64,000 nt of DNA from positions 2,367,001-2,431,000 of the forward strand of contig CP126122.1 of assembly GCA_030123565.1 (NCBI GenBank), in the 5' to 3' direction. This document shows, in pieces, positions 43,578-51,915 of the stretch; position 1 is the first letter of the stretch, and every line of letters starts with the position of its first letter. Both the position numbers and the translations under genes were made by a program. Under the pieces are notes generated by a model. It was not told the origin of the DNA. It did not search any database and saw nothing but the letters and a program-made list of their open reading frames with translations. This DNA comes from Nitrospira sp. Its GTDB lineage: Bacteria > Nitrospirota > Nitrospiria > Nitrospirales > Nitrospiraceae.

Positions 43578-45464
43578 TTACCCGATCCGGAACCGGTCTT
43601 CGTCCGAGCTCCAGTAAAATGTGTGCGGCTCCTTGAGCACGTGGTCGTCGGTCGCCTGCACAGACCAATAGTAATCCCCGGGCCGCTCAATCGTGACGAC
43701 GACGGACCTCGCGGTCGTCTCGAATTCACCGACCTCCGTCCCCGTCTGGTTCAACAGCCGGTCGTAGACGACATCGTTCCATGAATAGCCCTTGGACGTC
43801 GTCCCGACCCGGACGCGATAACCGCGCACATCTCCGTCGCAATCAGTGGACGGCTCCCAAGAGAGCGTGACCTTCGCCGGACAGGCGGGATAGTCGGGCT
43901 GCTTATTCAACCTCGGGAGGCTGGGTGGGTATTCTTGTGGAATCCAATGTACGTATTTTCCGCTCCAATATCCGCGGTGCTCCGGATTCACCACGTCGAT
44001 GTATCCGGTGATTTCGATTCCCGCCGCATTTCTGGCATAACGGGTGCCCGTTCGCATCCACAGGCCCGTGGGAGGGAATTGATCGAGCCGGTAGGGCTGG
44101 CGGTCCAAATCACGCATGCTCAGCAGCTCCCCGCGTTCGTTCATCGGCATGATGCCGTTCTTGAAGACGTCGGCATCGATGATGCGCCACTGCCCGTCCA
44201 GGAACACCTCCGCAATGACGTGCGCGGGAAACTGGCGTATCCTGGCCGCGAAACCGGCGCGCCGCAGCAGATGCGTCACGACCTTCGCGACATGGCCGCA
44301 TCGTCCCTCACCCAACTGGATGATGTCATAAGGATGGAGAGACAAGGGGGGCTGCTCGAGCGGGTTGTGGTAGATGGCATCCTGAGCGAACCTGACGATG
44401 GCCTCCACGGCTGCCTGGGTGCTCCCCCGGGTCCCGACGAGCCGCGCAACGAGCGCGGAAAGATAGGTCTCTTTCTCAACGAGAGACAGGTCGTTTACTC
44501 CTTTGAGTTTCTGAACGGCATAGGTGTCCTGCGTTACATGACTCACATGGGCGGGCACGGCGTATCGATCGGAAGAAAGGTCCTGCGCTCGCATTGTGAG
44601 GGCGTCTATGTCGATGTCGAAAGTGTGGTGCGGCGTTCCCTCAGCCGGTCGCCATTCATGAACTCCCGCATCCGCTCCGCCTTCCTTCTCGGCGACCATT
44701 TCGAATACGGCCGTGCAGCCCATGAAGCTCCCGGGATAGACGGGTTCGACCGCCGGCTCCGATGGTGCATGGAGGCGGAGCGTCCCCTCCCCTCCCCACT
44801 TCCTGAGGGCCAATCCCGCTCGCCGGCAGTCGGATTTGAGCCGCCGGTAGGTCAGAAAATTATCCCGTGGGATGCCCCTCAGCGTACGGTAGATCGTGCG
44901 TAGTCCCGTCCGCAGCAACTTACGCTCGTACATCAAATATAGTGACCATCCCAACCCGTTGCCGCAGATATAAAGTATGCCGCCCGGCTTCAGCACTCGA
45001 CTGAATTCAGCCAGTGCGGCCCGAGCATCGAGAAACATGAATACGCCGTAGCAAAACACCGCATCGAAATAGCCGGACTGGAATGGCAGGGATTCCAAGC
45101 TTCCGTGCGTAAAATGCATGTTCCACGCTTGATGCTTTCGAGCAAGGTGTTCGCCGATACGCAGCCGTTCCACGGCAAGATCCACGCCTTGAACCTCGCC
45201 ATTCTGCCGAGCAAGAGCCAAACTCCACTGTCCGACGCCACAGCCCGCGTCCAAGATACGCTGCTTGCCCGTGAACTGTATCGCACGCACCCGAACCTCA
45301 TAGTAGCTCAGCGGGCGTCTCATCTCGATGGTTGCAAAGTCGAGATGGTAGGGAGACACCGTCATCGAGGGTACCGTCCCATGCATCGTATGCACGGACA
45401 GCGGATGCGCGAGATCGTCTTCGTCGAGGTCCCAACTCGGATGCGGCTGAAAAAGTCCCTTCAT
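43578..45464 (-). CDS. methyltransferase-transglutaminase fusion protein with C-terminal beta domain
   Basis: 628 residues with three parts. Residues about 55-250 are a class I SAM methyltransferase: RILDAGCGVGQWSLALARQN (motif I near 70-80), VQGVDLAVERL, FDAVFCYGVFMFLDARAALA and VLKPGGILYICG. Residues about 320-440 are transglutaminase-like: Cys389 in LGEGRCGHVAKVVTHLLRRAG, His415 in FPAHVIAEVFLDGQWRIIDAD and Asp430 or Asp432 complete the Cys-His-Asp triad. Residues about 545-625 look like a fibronectin-III-type beta domain (VTLSWEPSTDCDGDVRGYRV, YYWSVQATDD). No signal peptide is seen, so it should be cytoplasmic. It may methylate a glycan and crosslink, cleave or transfer an acyl-amide. I do not know this combination as a described family. 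Confidence 0.85.
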   Translation of the reverse strand: MKGLFQPHPSWDLDEDDLAHPLSVHTMHGTVPSMTVSPYHLDFATIEMRRPLSYYEVRVRAIQFTGKQRILDAGCGVGQWSLALARQNGEVQGVDLAVERLRIGEHLARKHQAWNMHFTHGSLESLPFQSGYFDAVFCYGVFMFLDARAALAEFSRVLKPGGILYICGNGLGWSLYLMYERKLLRTGLRTIYRTLRGIPRDNFLTYRRLKSDCRRAGLALRKWGGEGTLRLHAPSEPAVEPVYPGSFMGCTAVFEMVAEKEGGADAGVHEWRPAEGTPHHTFDIDIDALTMRAQDLSSDRYAVPAHVSHVTQDTYAVQKLKGVNDLSLVEKETYLSALVARLVGTRGSTQAAVEAIVRFAQDAIYHNPLEQPPLSLHPYDIIQLGEGRCGHVAKVVTHLLRRAGFAARIRQFPAHVIAEVFLDGQWRIIDADVFKNGIMPMNERGELLSMRDLDRQPYRLDQFPPTGLWMRTGTRYARNAAGIEITGYIDVVNPEHRGYWSGKYVHWIPQEYPPSLPRLNKQPDYPACPAKVTLSWEPSTDCDGDVRGYRVRVGTTSKGYSWNDVVYDRLLNQTGTEVGEFETTARSVVVTIERPGDYYWSVQATDDHVLKEPHTFYWSSDEDRFRIG

Positions 45465-45474
45465 GCGCGAGGTT

Positions 45475-46743
45475 TCATGCGAACGTATGTGAAGAAAATT
45501 TCGGCAGCTCCCATCGCCTGATAGGGACGGTCACGCTTTCGCGGGATGTGTGGTCCTTCCCGTTGGCCTGGACCGTTACCGATTCCCTATGGCCGTCCGC
45601 CCGTTCGAGAAAGATCTCGGTATGACGGGCGTCCGGCGTGTAGAAGGTGATCGCTTCGAGGTCCTCGGCTGAGGGCTCGAATCTGCCCAGGACGGGGTCT
45701 TCCACGCACCGCACGACAATGGCGATTCCGTTGGCATGCCGGGTGGAACTCCACCGGAGGCCTCCATGTACGGCGTGGTACCGCAACAGCTGGTGCACTC
45801 CGGTCACGAAGATCTTTCCGGCGTGATAGCAGACGGACAGTCTCCGGAACGCTTCTACCGTGTCTGTGTGGAAGTATGGTGGCCGATTGGTCTCGCAACG
45901 GCCATTTTCCCCACGAAGACAACCGAAATGCTGGTAGACGATCATAGAGCCCTGCTGCGATTCCAGTTCAGCGAGGTGCTCGGCGCAAATCTGATCCGGA
46001 ATGGACCGCGGGTCAGGCCGCTTTGGTCCCCGGTAACGCCGAAACAGGTATACCGCGCGGCCGTCTCGGAGTTCCTCGTACTTGATCAATTCGTTGTCGA
46101 AACACAACTCACGCACGGATTTCAGCGTCCGAGAGGCTCTGTACTCCTCGACAACTTGTCTCATTGTGAGGCTGCGGCTCTGTCCGATTCGATTGGTGGC
46201 ATTGAAGTCCAACCAGCAGAATCTGAATCCGAACGACGTCGTCAAATCCGCATGGTACTCCGCCGCTCCAGGCAGATCACCCCGTTGATAGTAGGCTTGT
46301 GACGCCCCTATGTTCTGCGTATTTTCTACCGTCCCGTGGTTCGTCCACACCCGCAGCTTGAGCTGGTGGCGATCCAACTCGTCGAGCGCGCGTTTCGCCA
46401 TGTCGCGGACAAATCCGCCGACTCCGTCGAAGTCCCCGTAGGCATGCAGGACGTCGATGCACCCGATACCCATGAGTTCCCGCATCCAGCCGGCGTGCGG
46501 AGAAGGCTTGCCGCTGATCTGCTCGAAATAGGAAATGCTGCGCCCCGGATCCACCGAGTAGAGAAACAGGCTGTCCGTGATGGGAAGGTCGAGACCCGGC
46601 CCCAGAGGAGTGTCTTCGTTCGTGTTCAGGAACCGGTGGATGTCCCAGAACGCCTGTGCGGTCACATACTCGGCGTCATTCGAAAACGCGACTGCGCATC
46701 GGAACGGATAGGGAAATTTTCGAAGTTCTACGTGATCGGGCAT
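45475..46743 (-). CDS. uncharacterised glycan-locus protein, weakly NodB/polysaccharide-deacetylase-like
   Basis: 422 residues, no signal peptide or membrane helix. FPYPFRCAVAFSNDAEYVTAQAF has the shape of a deacetylase strand-1 with an acidic metal ligand (SNDAEY), and VWTNHGTVEN and MIVYQHFGC hold candidate His ligands. These similarities are loose and the usual NodB THPH motif is not seen, so the assignment is tentative. The end is beta-rich (AITFYTPDARHTEIFLERAD). It lies 10 bp before the fusion gene (downstream in transcription) and 60 bp from the formyltransferase gene. A role in deacylating or otherwise modifying a sugar is possible. Confidence 0.65.
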   Translation of the reverse strand: MPDHVELRKFPYPFRCAVAFSNDAEYVTAQAFWDIHRFLNTNEDTPLGPGLDLPITDSLFLYSVDPGRSISYFEQISGKPSPHAGWMRELMGIGCIDVLHAYGDFDGVGGFVRDMAKRALDELDRHQLKLRVWTNHGTVENTQNIGASQAYYQRGDLPGAAEYHADLTTSFGFRFCWLDFNATNRIGQSRSLTMRQVVEEYRASRTLKSVRELCFDNELIKYEELRDGRAVYLFRRYRGPKRPDPRSIPDQICAEHLAELESQQGSMIVYQHFGCLRGENGRCETNRPPYFHTDTVEAFRRLSVCYHAGKIFVTGVHQLLRYHAVHGGLRWSSTRHANGIAIVVRCVEDPVLGRFEPSAEDLEAITFYTPDARHTEIFLERADGHRESVTVQANGKDHTSRESVTVPIRRWELPKFSSHTFA

Positions 46744-46803
46744 AACCCTGGAAACCCCTCTGACAATGCAACGGCATCACCACGATCAAGCGGCCCACGG
46801 CGT

Positions 46804-47775
46804 CTAGCAGACCGAGGTCCCGGCCGCAGAGGACAGAGGCATCGGATCGAAACGCTTGTTGCCCGAGCGCCGCAGAAGCGTCAGCGCATCGGTTCCCTGA
46901 GTATCCGTGACCTCCCGCAAGATCAGGCAGCCGTGACCCGTGACGACCCACGGGTTCTGTTGATCCGGCACACGAGCCAGCTGGCCGGGTGCGCCCAGGA
47001 CAGTGGGAGACGCCGGCGCAGGCTCTGCGCTCCAAATCAGCAATTTCCGGCCCTCGAAATAACCAAAGGCGCCCGGATACGGTCGTCCCACGGCCCGGAT
47101 CAATCGGTCGATACGCTCGGCGGATTCGGCCCAATTGATCCAGCCGTCGCTGGGGACCCGTTGGAGGCAATAGCTGGGCTGGCCGGTTTGTGGACGGGGA
47201 CGCAACTCACCGCCGGCAATGCCGGGGAGACAGCGGTCTACCAAGGCCAAGCCGCCAGCTTCCGCGGCTGCCACCAACTCGCCGATGGTCGTCCGCGGTC
47301 CGATCGGAAATCGCTCTTGCCCGTACAGCGGTCCATCATCCACACCGTCGCCCAGCGCGAACAGGGAAATGCCTGTCTCCGTCTCTCCCGACAGCAGGGC
47401 CCAGTTCAAGGGAGCCCCTCCGCGCAAGCGAGGCAGTAGCGACGCATGGAGCCCGGCCGTTCCCCGTCGAAACGCCGCCCGTAGCTCAGCCGGCACCATA
47501 TGGAACCACCCCGCAGCCAGACAAAAGTCCGCGCCCAGCGCTTCCGCGAATGACCGAACGGCCTTGGAGTTCTGATAGGTCTGATGTGGAATGCCGGCGG
47601 CATCGCACCAGGCGGGCAAGTCGACATGGCGGATGTTGGTGACGCCGGCCGGCTCGTAGGAGATCGTGAACCGCGCCCCCACATGCACCACCCCAATCGG
47701 CGGAATCCCGATCTTGCGCATCCGCTCCGCCACTGCCGCCGTCAAATCCGTCCCGCCCAGCAAGAGCGGTTTCAT
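46804..47775 (-). CDS. formyltransferase-fold protein (sugar N-formyltransferase candidate)
   Basis: About 323 residues from ATG at 47775, which overlaps the preceding TGA by 4 bp (ATGA). It belongs to the methionyl-tRNA/ArnA-type formyltransferase fold: GLHASLLPRLRGGAPLNWALL carries the catalytic His, and LFALGDGVDDGPLYGQERF the Asp. The middle region (QTGQPSYCLQRVPSDGWINW) and a C-terminal Fmt-like domain (GQLARVPDQQNPWVVTGHG) are present. The Asn of the canonical triad is not obvious in place (possibly in the N-terminal half). In this cluster it probably N-formylates an amino sugar made by the DegT enzyme at 49686-50861. A normal fmt role is less likely given the neighbours. Confidence 0.82.
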   Translation of the reverse strand: MKPLLLGGTDLTAAVAERMRKIGIPPIGVVHVGARFTISYEPAGVTNIRHVDLPAWCDAAGIPHQTYQNSKAVRSFAEALGADFCLAAGWFHMVPAELRAAFRRGTAGLHASLLPRLRGGAPLNWALLSGETETGISLFALGDGVDDGPLYGQERFPIGPRTTIGELVAAAEAGGLALVDRCLPGIAGGELRPRPQTGQPSYCLQRVPSDGWINWAESAERIDRLIRAVGRPYPGAFGYFEGRKLLIWSAEPAPASPTVLGAPGQLARVPDQQNPWVVTGHGCLILREVTDTQGTDALTLLRRSGNKRFDPMPLSSAAGTSVC

Positions 47776-49676
47776 GACATCACCGGGGGACTGCCTTGGC
47801 TCTCCAGGAAAATGCGGCACCAGTTCTCCACCGACAAGAGAGACCAGATCAGAAGCCGCCGGTTCTGGCGGCCCTCCAAATGTTCCGCGACCAATCGACC
47901 GACGGCCTCACGGTCGAGGAACGCGTAAATGCGCGCATCCCGATTGAGCAGGGCGCGACGCACGTACTCAATGCTCTCACCTTTGAACCAGCCGGCATCC
48001 GGCGCCGAAAACCCCTGCTTGATTCCCCCGCTGATGTCAGGCGGCACATGGCGCTCCATCATCTTGCGCAACAACAGTTTGCCATCCCGCGTTTTTTCGA
48101 AATAGCTGCGCGTCTTATGTCCGGGCTCGTTCTCGTTCAGCCGCACGACTTCACCGAGGTTGCCCAACTTCATGCTGACGGGCAGTCGCATCGCGAAGTC
48201 CGCCAGATCATTGTCGAGGAATGGCACGCGAGCTTCCAGGCCGTGCGCCATGCTCAGTTTATCTTCGACCACGAGCAACCCATGCAGGAAAGTTTTCGCC
48301 TCGAAGTACAGCGAATGGTTGATGTAATCCTCCGGACGCGTGAAATCGGAGGCGTGCTTGTTGAAGACGTCACGGAAAATATCCCTGGTCCATACATTCG
48401 CGACGTGATTCGCGATCGGCTTGAACACCGCCTTGATGTCCTTGTTGGGAATCAACCGTTGCCAGTGGAGGTAATATTTGTCGATGTAATGCTCGAAGTC
48501 GTCGTTGACGACAGCCCGGTAGTACCGCCAGGGATAGCCGCCGAACAGTTCGTCGCCGCCTCCGCCCGACAACACCACCTTGACAAACTTCCCCGCGAGC
48601 TGCGCAACGTAGAAGTTAGGATAACTTTGTCCGACTCGAGGTTCTTCGAGATGCCAGGTCAGGACCGGCAGAATGCGCTCCATGTCCCCCGCCTTCAAGA
48701 CCATCTCATATTGCTCGGTCTTGAACAGGTACGACATGAGCTCGGCCTTTTCGCGCTCGTCGCACGCCATTTCAAGCCCTGAGGCCGAATGCAAGTCGAA
48801 GCCGCAGGTAAAGGTTCTGAGGTTGGGCAGCCGCTTTGCAGCCACCGCGGTGATCGCTCCGGAATCCATGCCCCCGCTCAGGTAGGCGCCGACATCGACA
48901 TCGCTGACCAGCTGCCGATGGACCGCCTGAACGAACAGTCGATCGAGCTCTTCGAGGCATTCCCGCGGGTCCGCACAGCGCTCCGACTCCGTGAAGTCGT
49001 AATCCCAATAGCGTTGAATGTGGCCCATCGCTCGGGACCCCAGCGTGAGCCGGACATGACAACCGGCCGGCAACAGCCGAATGCCGGAGAACAGGGTCCG
49101 ATCGGTGAATAGGTTCTGGAAGGTGAAGTATTCCAGCAGCGCTTCCTTGTCCATTCGCGCGGCATAACCGGGGTGCGCAAGGATGACCTTGATCTCCGAT
49201 CCGAACAGGAACGCCTGGTTGTGCAACGTATAGTACAGCGGTTTGATTCCATAGCGATCGCGCGCCAGGAACAACTCCTGGCGGCGGCGGTCCCAGATCG
49301 CGAAGCTGAACATGCCGTTGAGGCGTTCGACGGCTTTCTCCCCCCATTCCGCATAGGCATACAGCACCGCTTCCGTGTCGGTGCGGGACTGGAACCGGTA
49401 TCCCAGCGTTTCCAACTCGGCCCTCAGCTCTAGGAAGTTATAAACTTCCCCGTTATAGCTGATGATGAGCTGTCCGTCCGGCGTGGCCATCGGCTGATGA
49501 CCTGCAGAGGAGAGATCGATAATGGCGAGGCGGCGATGTCCGAGCCCCACGAAGCTGTCGATATAGAACCCTTCTCCATCAGGTCCGCGATGCGCGATCG
49601 CATCGGTCATTTTGCGGAGCACGACCGGTGGAACCGGCTGTCCATTCAGGTTGAAGATCCCGGCAATACCGCACAT
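47772..49676 (-). CDS. asnB: asparagine synthase type amidotransferase 2
   Basis: 634 residues. MCGIAGIFNLNGQPV with Cys2 nucleophile; RRLAIIDLSSAGHQPM, SYNGEVYNFLELR and RTDTEAVLYAY in the glutaminase domain; PP-loop YLSGGMDSGAITAVAA and LSGGGGDELFGGYPWRYY in the synthetase domain. It differs strongly from copy 1 at 30479-32380, whose PP-loop is SGGLDSSS. It probably amidates a sugar carboxylate such as that formed by the WbpB/E/D-type route. It overlaps the formyltransferase gene by 4 bp and follows the DegT gene by 9 bp. Confidence 0.9.
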   Translation of the reverse strand: MCGIAGIFNLNGQPVPPVVLRKMTDAIAHRGPDGEGFYIDSFVGLGHRRLAIIDLSSAGHQPMATPDGQLIISYNGEVYNFLELRAELETLGYRFQSRTDTEAVLYAYAEWGEKAVERLNGMFSFAIWDRRRQELFLARDRYGIKPLYYTLHNQAFLFGSEIKVILAHPGYAARMDKEALLEYFTFQNLFTDRTLFSGIRLLPAGCHVRLTLGSRAMGHIQRYWDYDFTESERCADPRECLEELDRLFVQAVHRQLVSDVDVGAYLSGGMDSGAITAVAAKRLPNLRTFTCGFDLHSASGLEMACDEREKAELMSYLFKTEQYEMVLKAGDMERILPVLTWHLEEPRVGQSYPNFYVAQLAGKFVKVVLSGGGGDELFGGYPWRYYRAVVNDDFEHYIDKYYLHWQRLIPNKDIKAVFKPIANHVANVWTRDIFRDVFNKHASDFTRPEDYINHSLYFEAKTFLHGLLVVEDKLSMAHGLEARVPFLDNDLADFAMRLPVSMKLGNLGEVVRLNENEPGHKTRSYFEKTRDGKLLLRKMMERHVPPDISGGIKQGFSAPDAGWFKGESIEYVRRALLNRDARIYAFLDREAVGRLVAEHLEGRQNRRLLIWSLLSVENWCRIFLESQGSPPVMS

Positions 49677-49685
49677 GGCAACCTG

Positions 49686-50861
49686 TTAAAGTTCCCTAAA
49701 AGCATGCTGCAATTCCGTCACCACGCGTTCTTGGTCCTCTTCGGTCATTTGTGCATAGAGGGGCAGCGTGAGGGTAAGCCGTTCCGCCATATAGGCGTCG
49801 GGAAACTGCTCCGGGCGAATCCCATACCTTCCGGAATAATACTGCGTCAGGGCGGCCGCATGGGTGCCTTGTCTGGTGGAGATTCCGCGCTGCTCCAGGC
49901 GGGTCATGATCGCATTCCGCCGACGGTACATCGCGTCCGTATTGGCCAAGGCCGGGACTTCGGGGCGGAACAGGCAGACATAGGCTTGATAGCCGTGCAC
50001 ATACCCTTCAGGAATAGCCGGCACCTGGAGCCACTCACTGGACGCCAACGCGCGGTCATAGTACCGGGCCCGCTTGGACCGTTCATCGAGGATCCATTTC
50101 GCGCGCTCCATCTGTGCGCAGCCCAGGGCCCCCTGAATATCGGTCATGCGGTAGTTGTACCCAACATGTGGGAAATCCGCCAACAAGAAGGCCTCCTGGC
50201 CGGTATGCCGATCATAATCCGAGCGAGCTGCTCCGTGGTCACGCAGACTCCTCACCAGACGGTCCAGGTCCGCTCGTTGCGTCGTCAGCATTCCCCCCTC
50301 CCCGGTCGTGATGGATTTTCGGGGATGGAAACTGAAGCATCCGACCTCACCGAAGGTCCCAGCGTGGCGTCCGCGATATTCGCTGCCGAAGGCACAGGCC
50401 GCGTCTTCGACGACCCACAGGCCGTGTCGTTTCGCAATGTCCAGAATGGGCGCCATGTCGGCGCAGAGTCCGAACAGGTGAACCGCAATAATACCGACCG
50501 TACGGGAAGTAATCAGCGGCTCTATTCCGCCGACGTCGATATTAAAGGTTTTCAGGTCAACGTCGCAAAAGACTGGCCTGGCCTTGAGGCATTCCACGAC
50601 GTTGGCGGTGGCCACCCACGTGAAGGCCGGGACGATGACTTCATCCCCCGGCTGTACGCCTAGAGCCACGACAGCGAGATGCAGGGCAGTCGTGCACGAG
50701 GTCGTCGCGATGGAATGCCGGGCGCCTGTGAAGGCCGAAAAGTGCTCCTCGAACCTCCTGACAAAAGGTCCTTGCACCACCCAACCAGTGTCTATGGGTT
50801 GCAGCAAGGCCCTGCTCTCGGGCTCCCCGAACACCGGCTTGGTAATGGGGATCGGGTTCAT
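49686..50861 (-). CDS. DegT/DnrJ/EryC1/StrS sugar aminotransferase 1
   Basis: 391 residues, PLP-dependent. GARHSIATTSCTTALHLAVVAL binds cofactor phosphate; VVEDAACAFGSEYRGRHAG and the Schiff-base Lys in SFHPRKSITTGEGGM are conserved; YNYRMTDIQGALGCAQM closes the family pattern. It transfers amino groups to a keto-sugar nucleotide. It overlaps the epimerase gene by 4 bp and precedes AsnB copy 2 and the formyltransferase, suggesting a path giving a formylated amino sugar. It is distinct from the WbpE-like enzyme at 51916-53064. Confidence 0.92.
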   Translation of the reverse strand: MNPIPITKPVFGEPESRALLQPIDTGWVVQGPFVRRFEEHFSAFTGARHSIATTSCTTALHLAVVALGVQPGDEVIVPAFTWVATANVVECLKARPVFCDVDLKTFNIDVGGIEPLITSRTVGIIAVHLFGLCADMAPILDIAKRHGLWVVEDAACAFGSEYRGRHAGTFGEVGCFSFHPRKSITTGEGGMLTTQRADLDRLVRSLRDHGAARSDYDRHTGQEAFLLADFPHVGYNYRMTDIQGALGCAQMERAKWILDERSKRARYYDRALASSEWLQVPAIPEGYVHGYQAYVCLFRPEVPALANTDAMYRRRNAIMTRLEQRGISTRQGTHAAALTQYYSGRYGIRPEQFPDAYMAERLTLTLPLYAQMTEEDQERVVTELQHAFREL

Positions 50862-51844
50862 GCGAGCGATCGCTGCCTTGCAACCAGCTCCTTATGGGTG
50901 TTTCTCCATTCGATGAGCCACTTGAGCCCGTCTCGCAATTCCACGCTGGACCGGAAGCCCAATTCCCGTGCCGCTTTGGTCGTGTCGCCGATCCGTTTGG
51001 TGACGAACGTCTGTCCTGCCGGCTCGTGTTGGATGGGAAGCTGGGCTCCCGTCAGCTCCAGAATGAGCTCGGTGACGGCCTGAATCGTCGTACCCTGTCC
51101 GGACCCCACGTTGTAGCAGCTGTCCGTGGCCTTGGCCTGCATCGCCTTCACGTTCGCCTCGGCCACATCACCGACGTAGATGAAGTCATACTCCTGCGAT
51201 CCATCGCCATACACGATCGGGGACAACCCTTGATCGAGCCGATCGAGAATCTTCATGATGACCGCGATATAGGTGCCCTTATAGTCCTGTCTCGGCCCGT
51301 AGACATTCATGTATCGGAGGCCTACGTAATCGAGGCCAAAACGCTCGTGGAACGCTCGGCACATATGCTCGCCGGCGATTTTCGTCGCGCCGTAAAACGT
51401 GCGGTTATTATAGGCATGGTCCTCGGTCATGGGAATGTGAAGGGCGTTCCCATAGACCGACGCGGAGGAGGAATACACCAGTCGCTTCACCTTGTTTGCG
51501 ACACAGGCTTCCAGCACGTTGAATGTGCCTCGGATGTTGACCTCGAACGCGGAACGCGGATAGTCGTGGCAATGCAGCAACCACAGCGCCGCCAGATGGA
51601 AGACCCCGTCGACGCCTTTCATCGCTTCGCTCAGAATATCGGTTTGGGTGATATCTCCGCCGAGCGGAAAAATCTTCACTCGAGCATCCTGAAAGGCCTC
51701 GCTCAGATTCTCCCGCGTCCCGCGACTAAAATTATCATACACAATGATCTCGCCGGCATCCGACCTGACCAGGTGGTCCACGATGTGCGAACCGATGAAC
51801 CCACCGCCTCCGATCACCAAGATTTTTTTCCCTCGCAGATCCAC
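50858..51844 (-). CDS. NAD-dependent sugar-nucleotide epimerase/dehydratase
   Basis: 328 residues of the extended SDR class. ILVIGGGGFIGSHIVDHLVRS is the NAD-binding turn; VYDNFSRGTRENL, VFHLAALWLLHCHDYPRSAF, LVYSSSASVYGN, the catalytic FYGATK (Tyr, Lys) and GLRYMNVYGPRQDYKGTY are present. Similar enzymes are UDP-glucose/UDP-GlcNAc 4-epimerases or 4,6-dehydratases. The product is likely used by the aminotransferase with which it overlaps by 4 bp. Substrate is not certain. Confidence 0.9.
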   Translation of the reverse strand: MDLRGKKILVIGGGGFIGSHIVDHLVRSDAGEIIVYDNFSRGTRENLSEAFQDARVKIFPLGGDITQTDILSEAMKGVDGVFHLAALWLLHCHDYPRSAFEVNIRGTFNVLEACVANKVKRLVYSSSASVYGNALHIPMTEDHAYNNRTFYGATKIAGEHMCRAFHERFGLDYVGLRYMNVYGPRQDYKGTYIAVIMKILDRLDQGLSPIVYGDGSQEYDFIYVGDVAEANVKAMQAKATDSCYNVGSGQGTTIQAVTELILELTGAQLPIQHEPAGQTFVTKRIGDTTKAARELGFRSSVELRDGLKWLIEWRNTHKELVARQRSLA

Positions 51845-51915
51845 GGCAGTCTTCCTCTTTGCTAAAGTGATCCCGGCACAGGTACCGCCGGAAGATTGAA
51901 TGCAACGTCGCTTCG

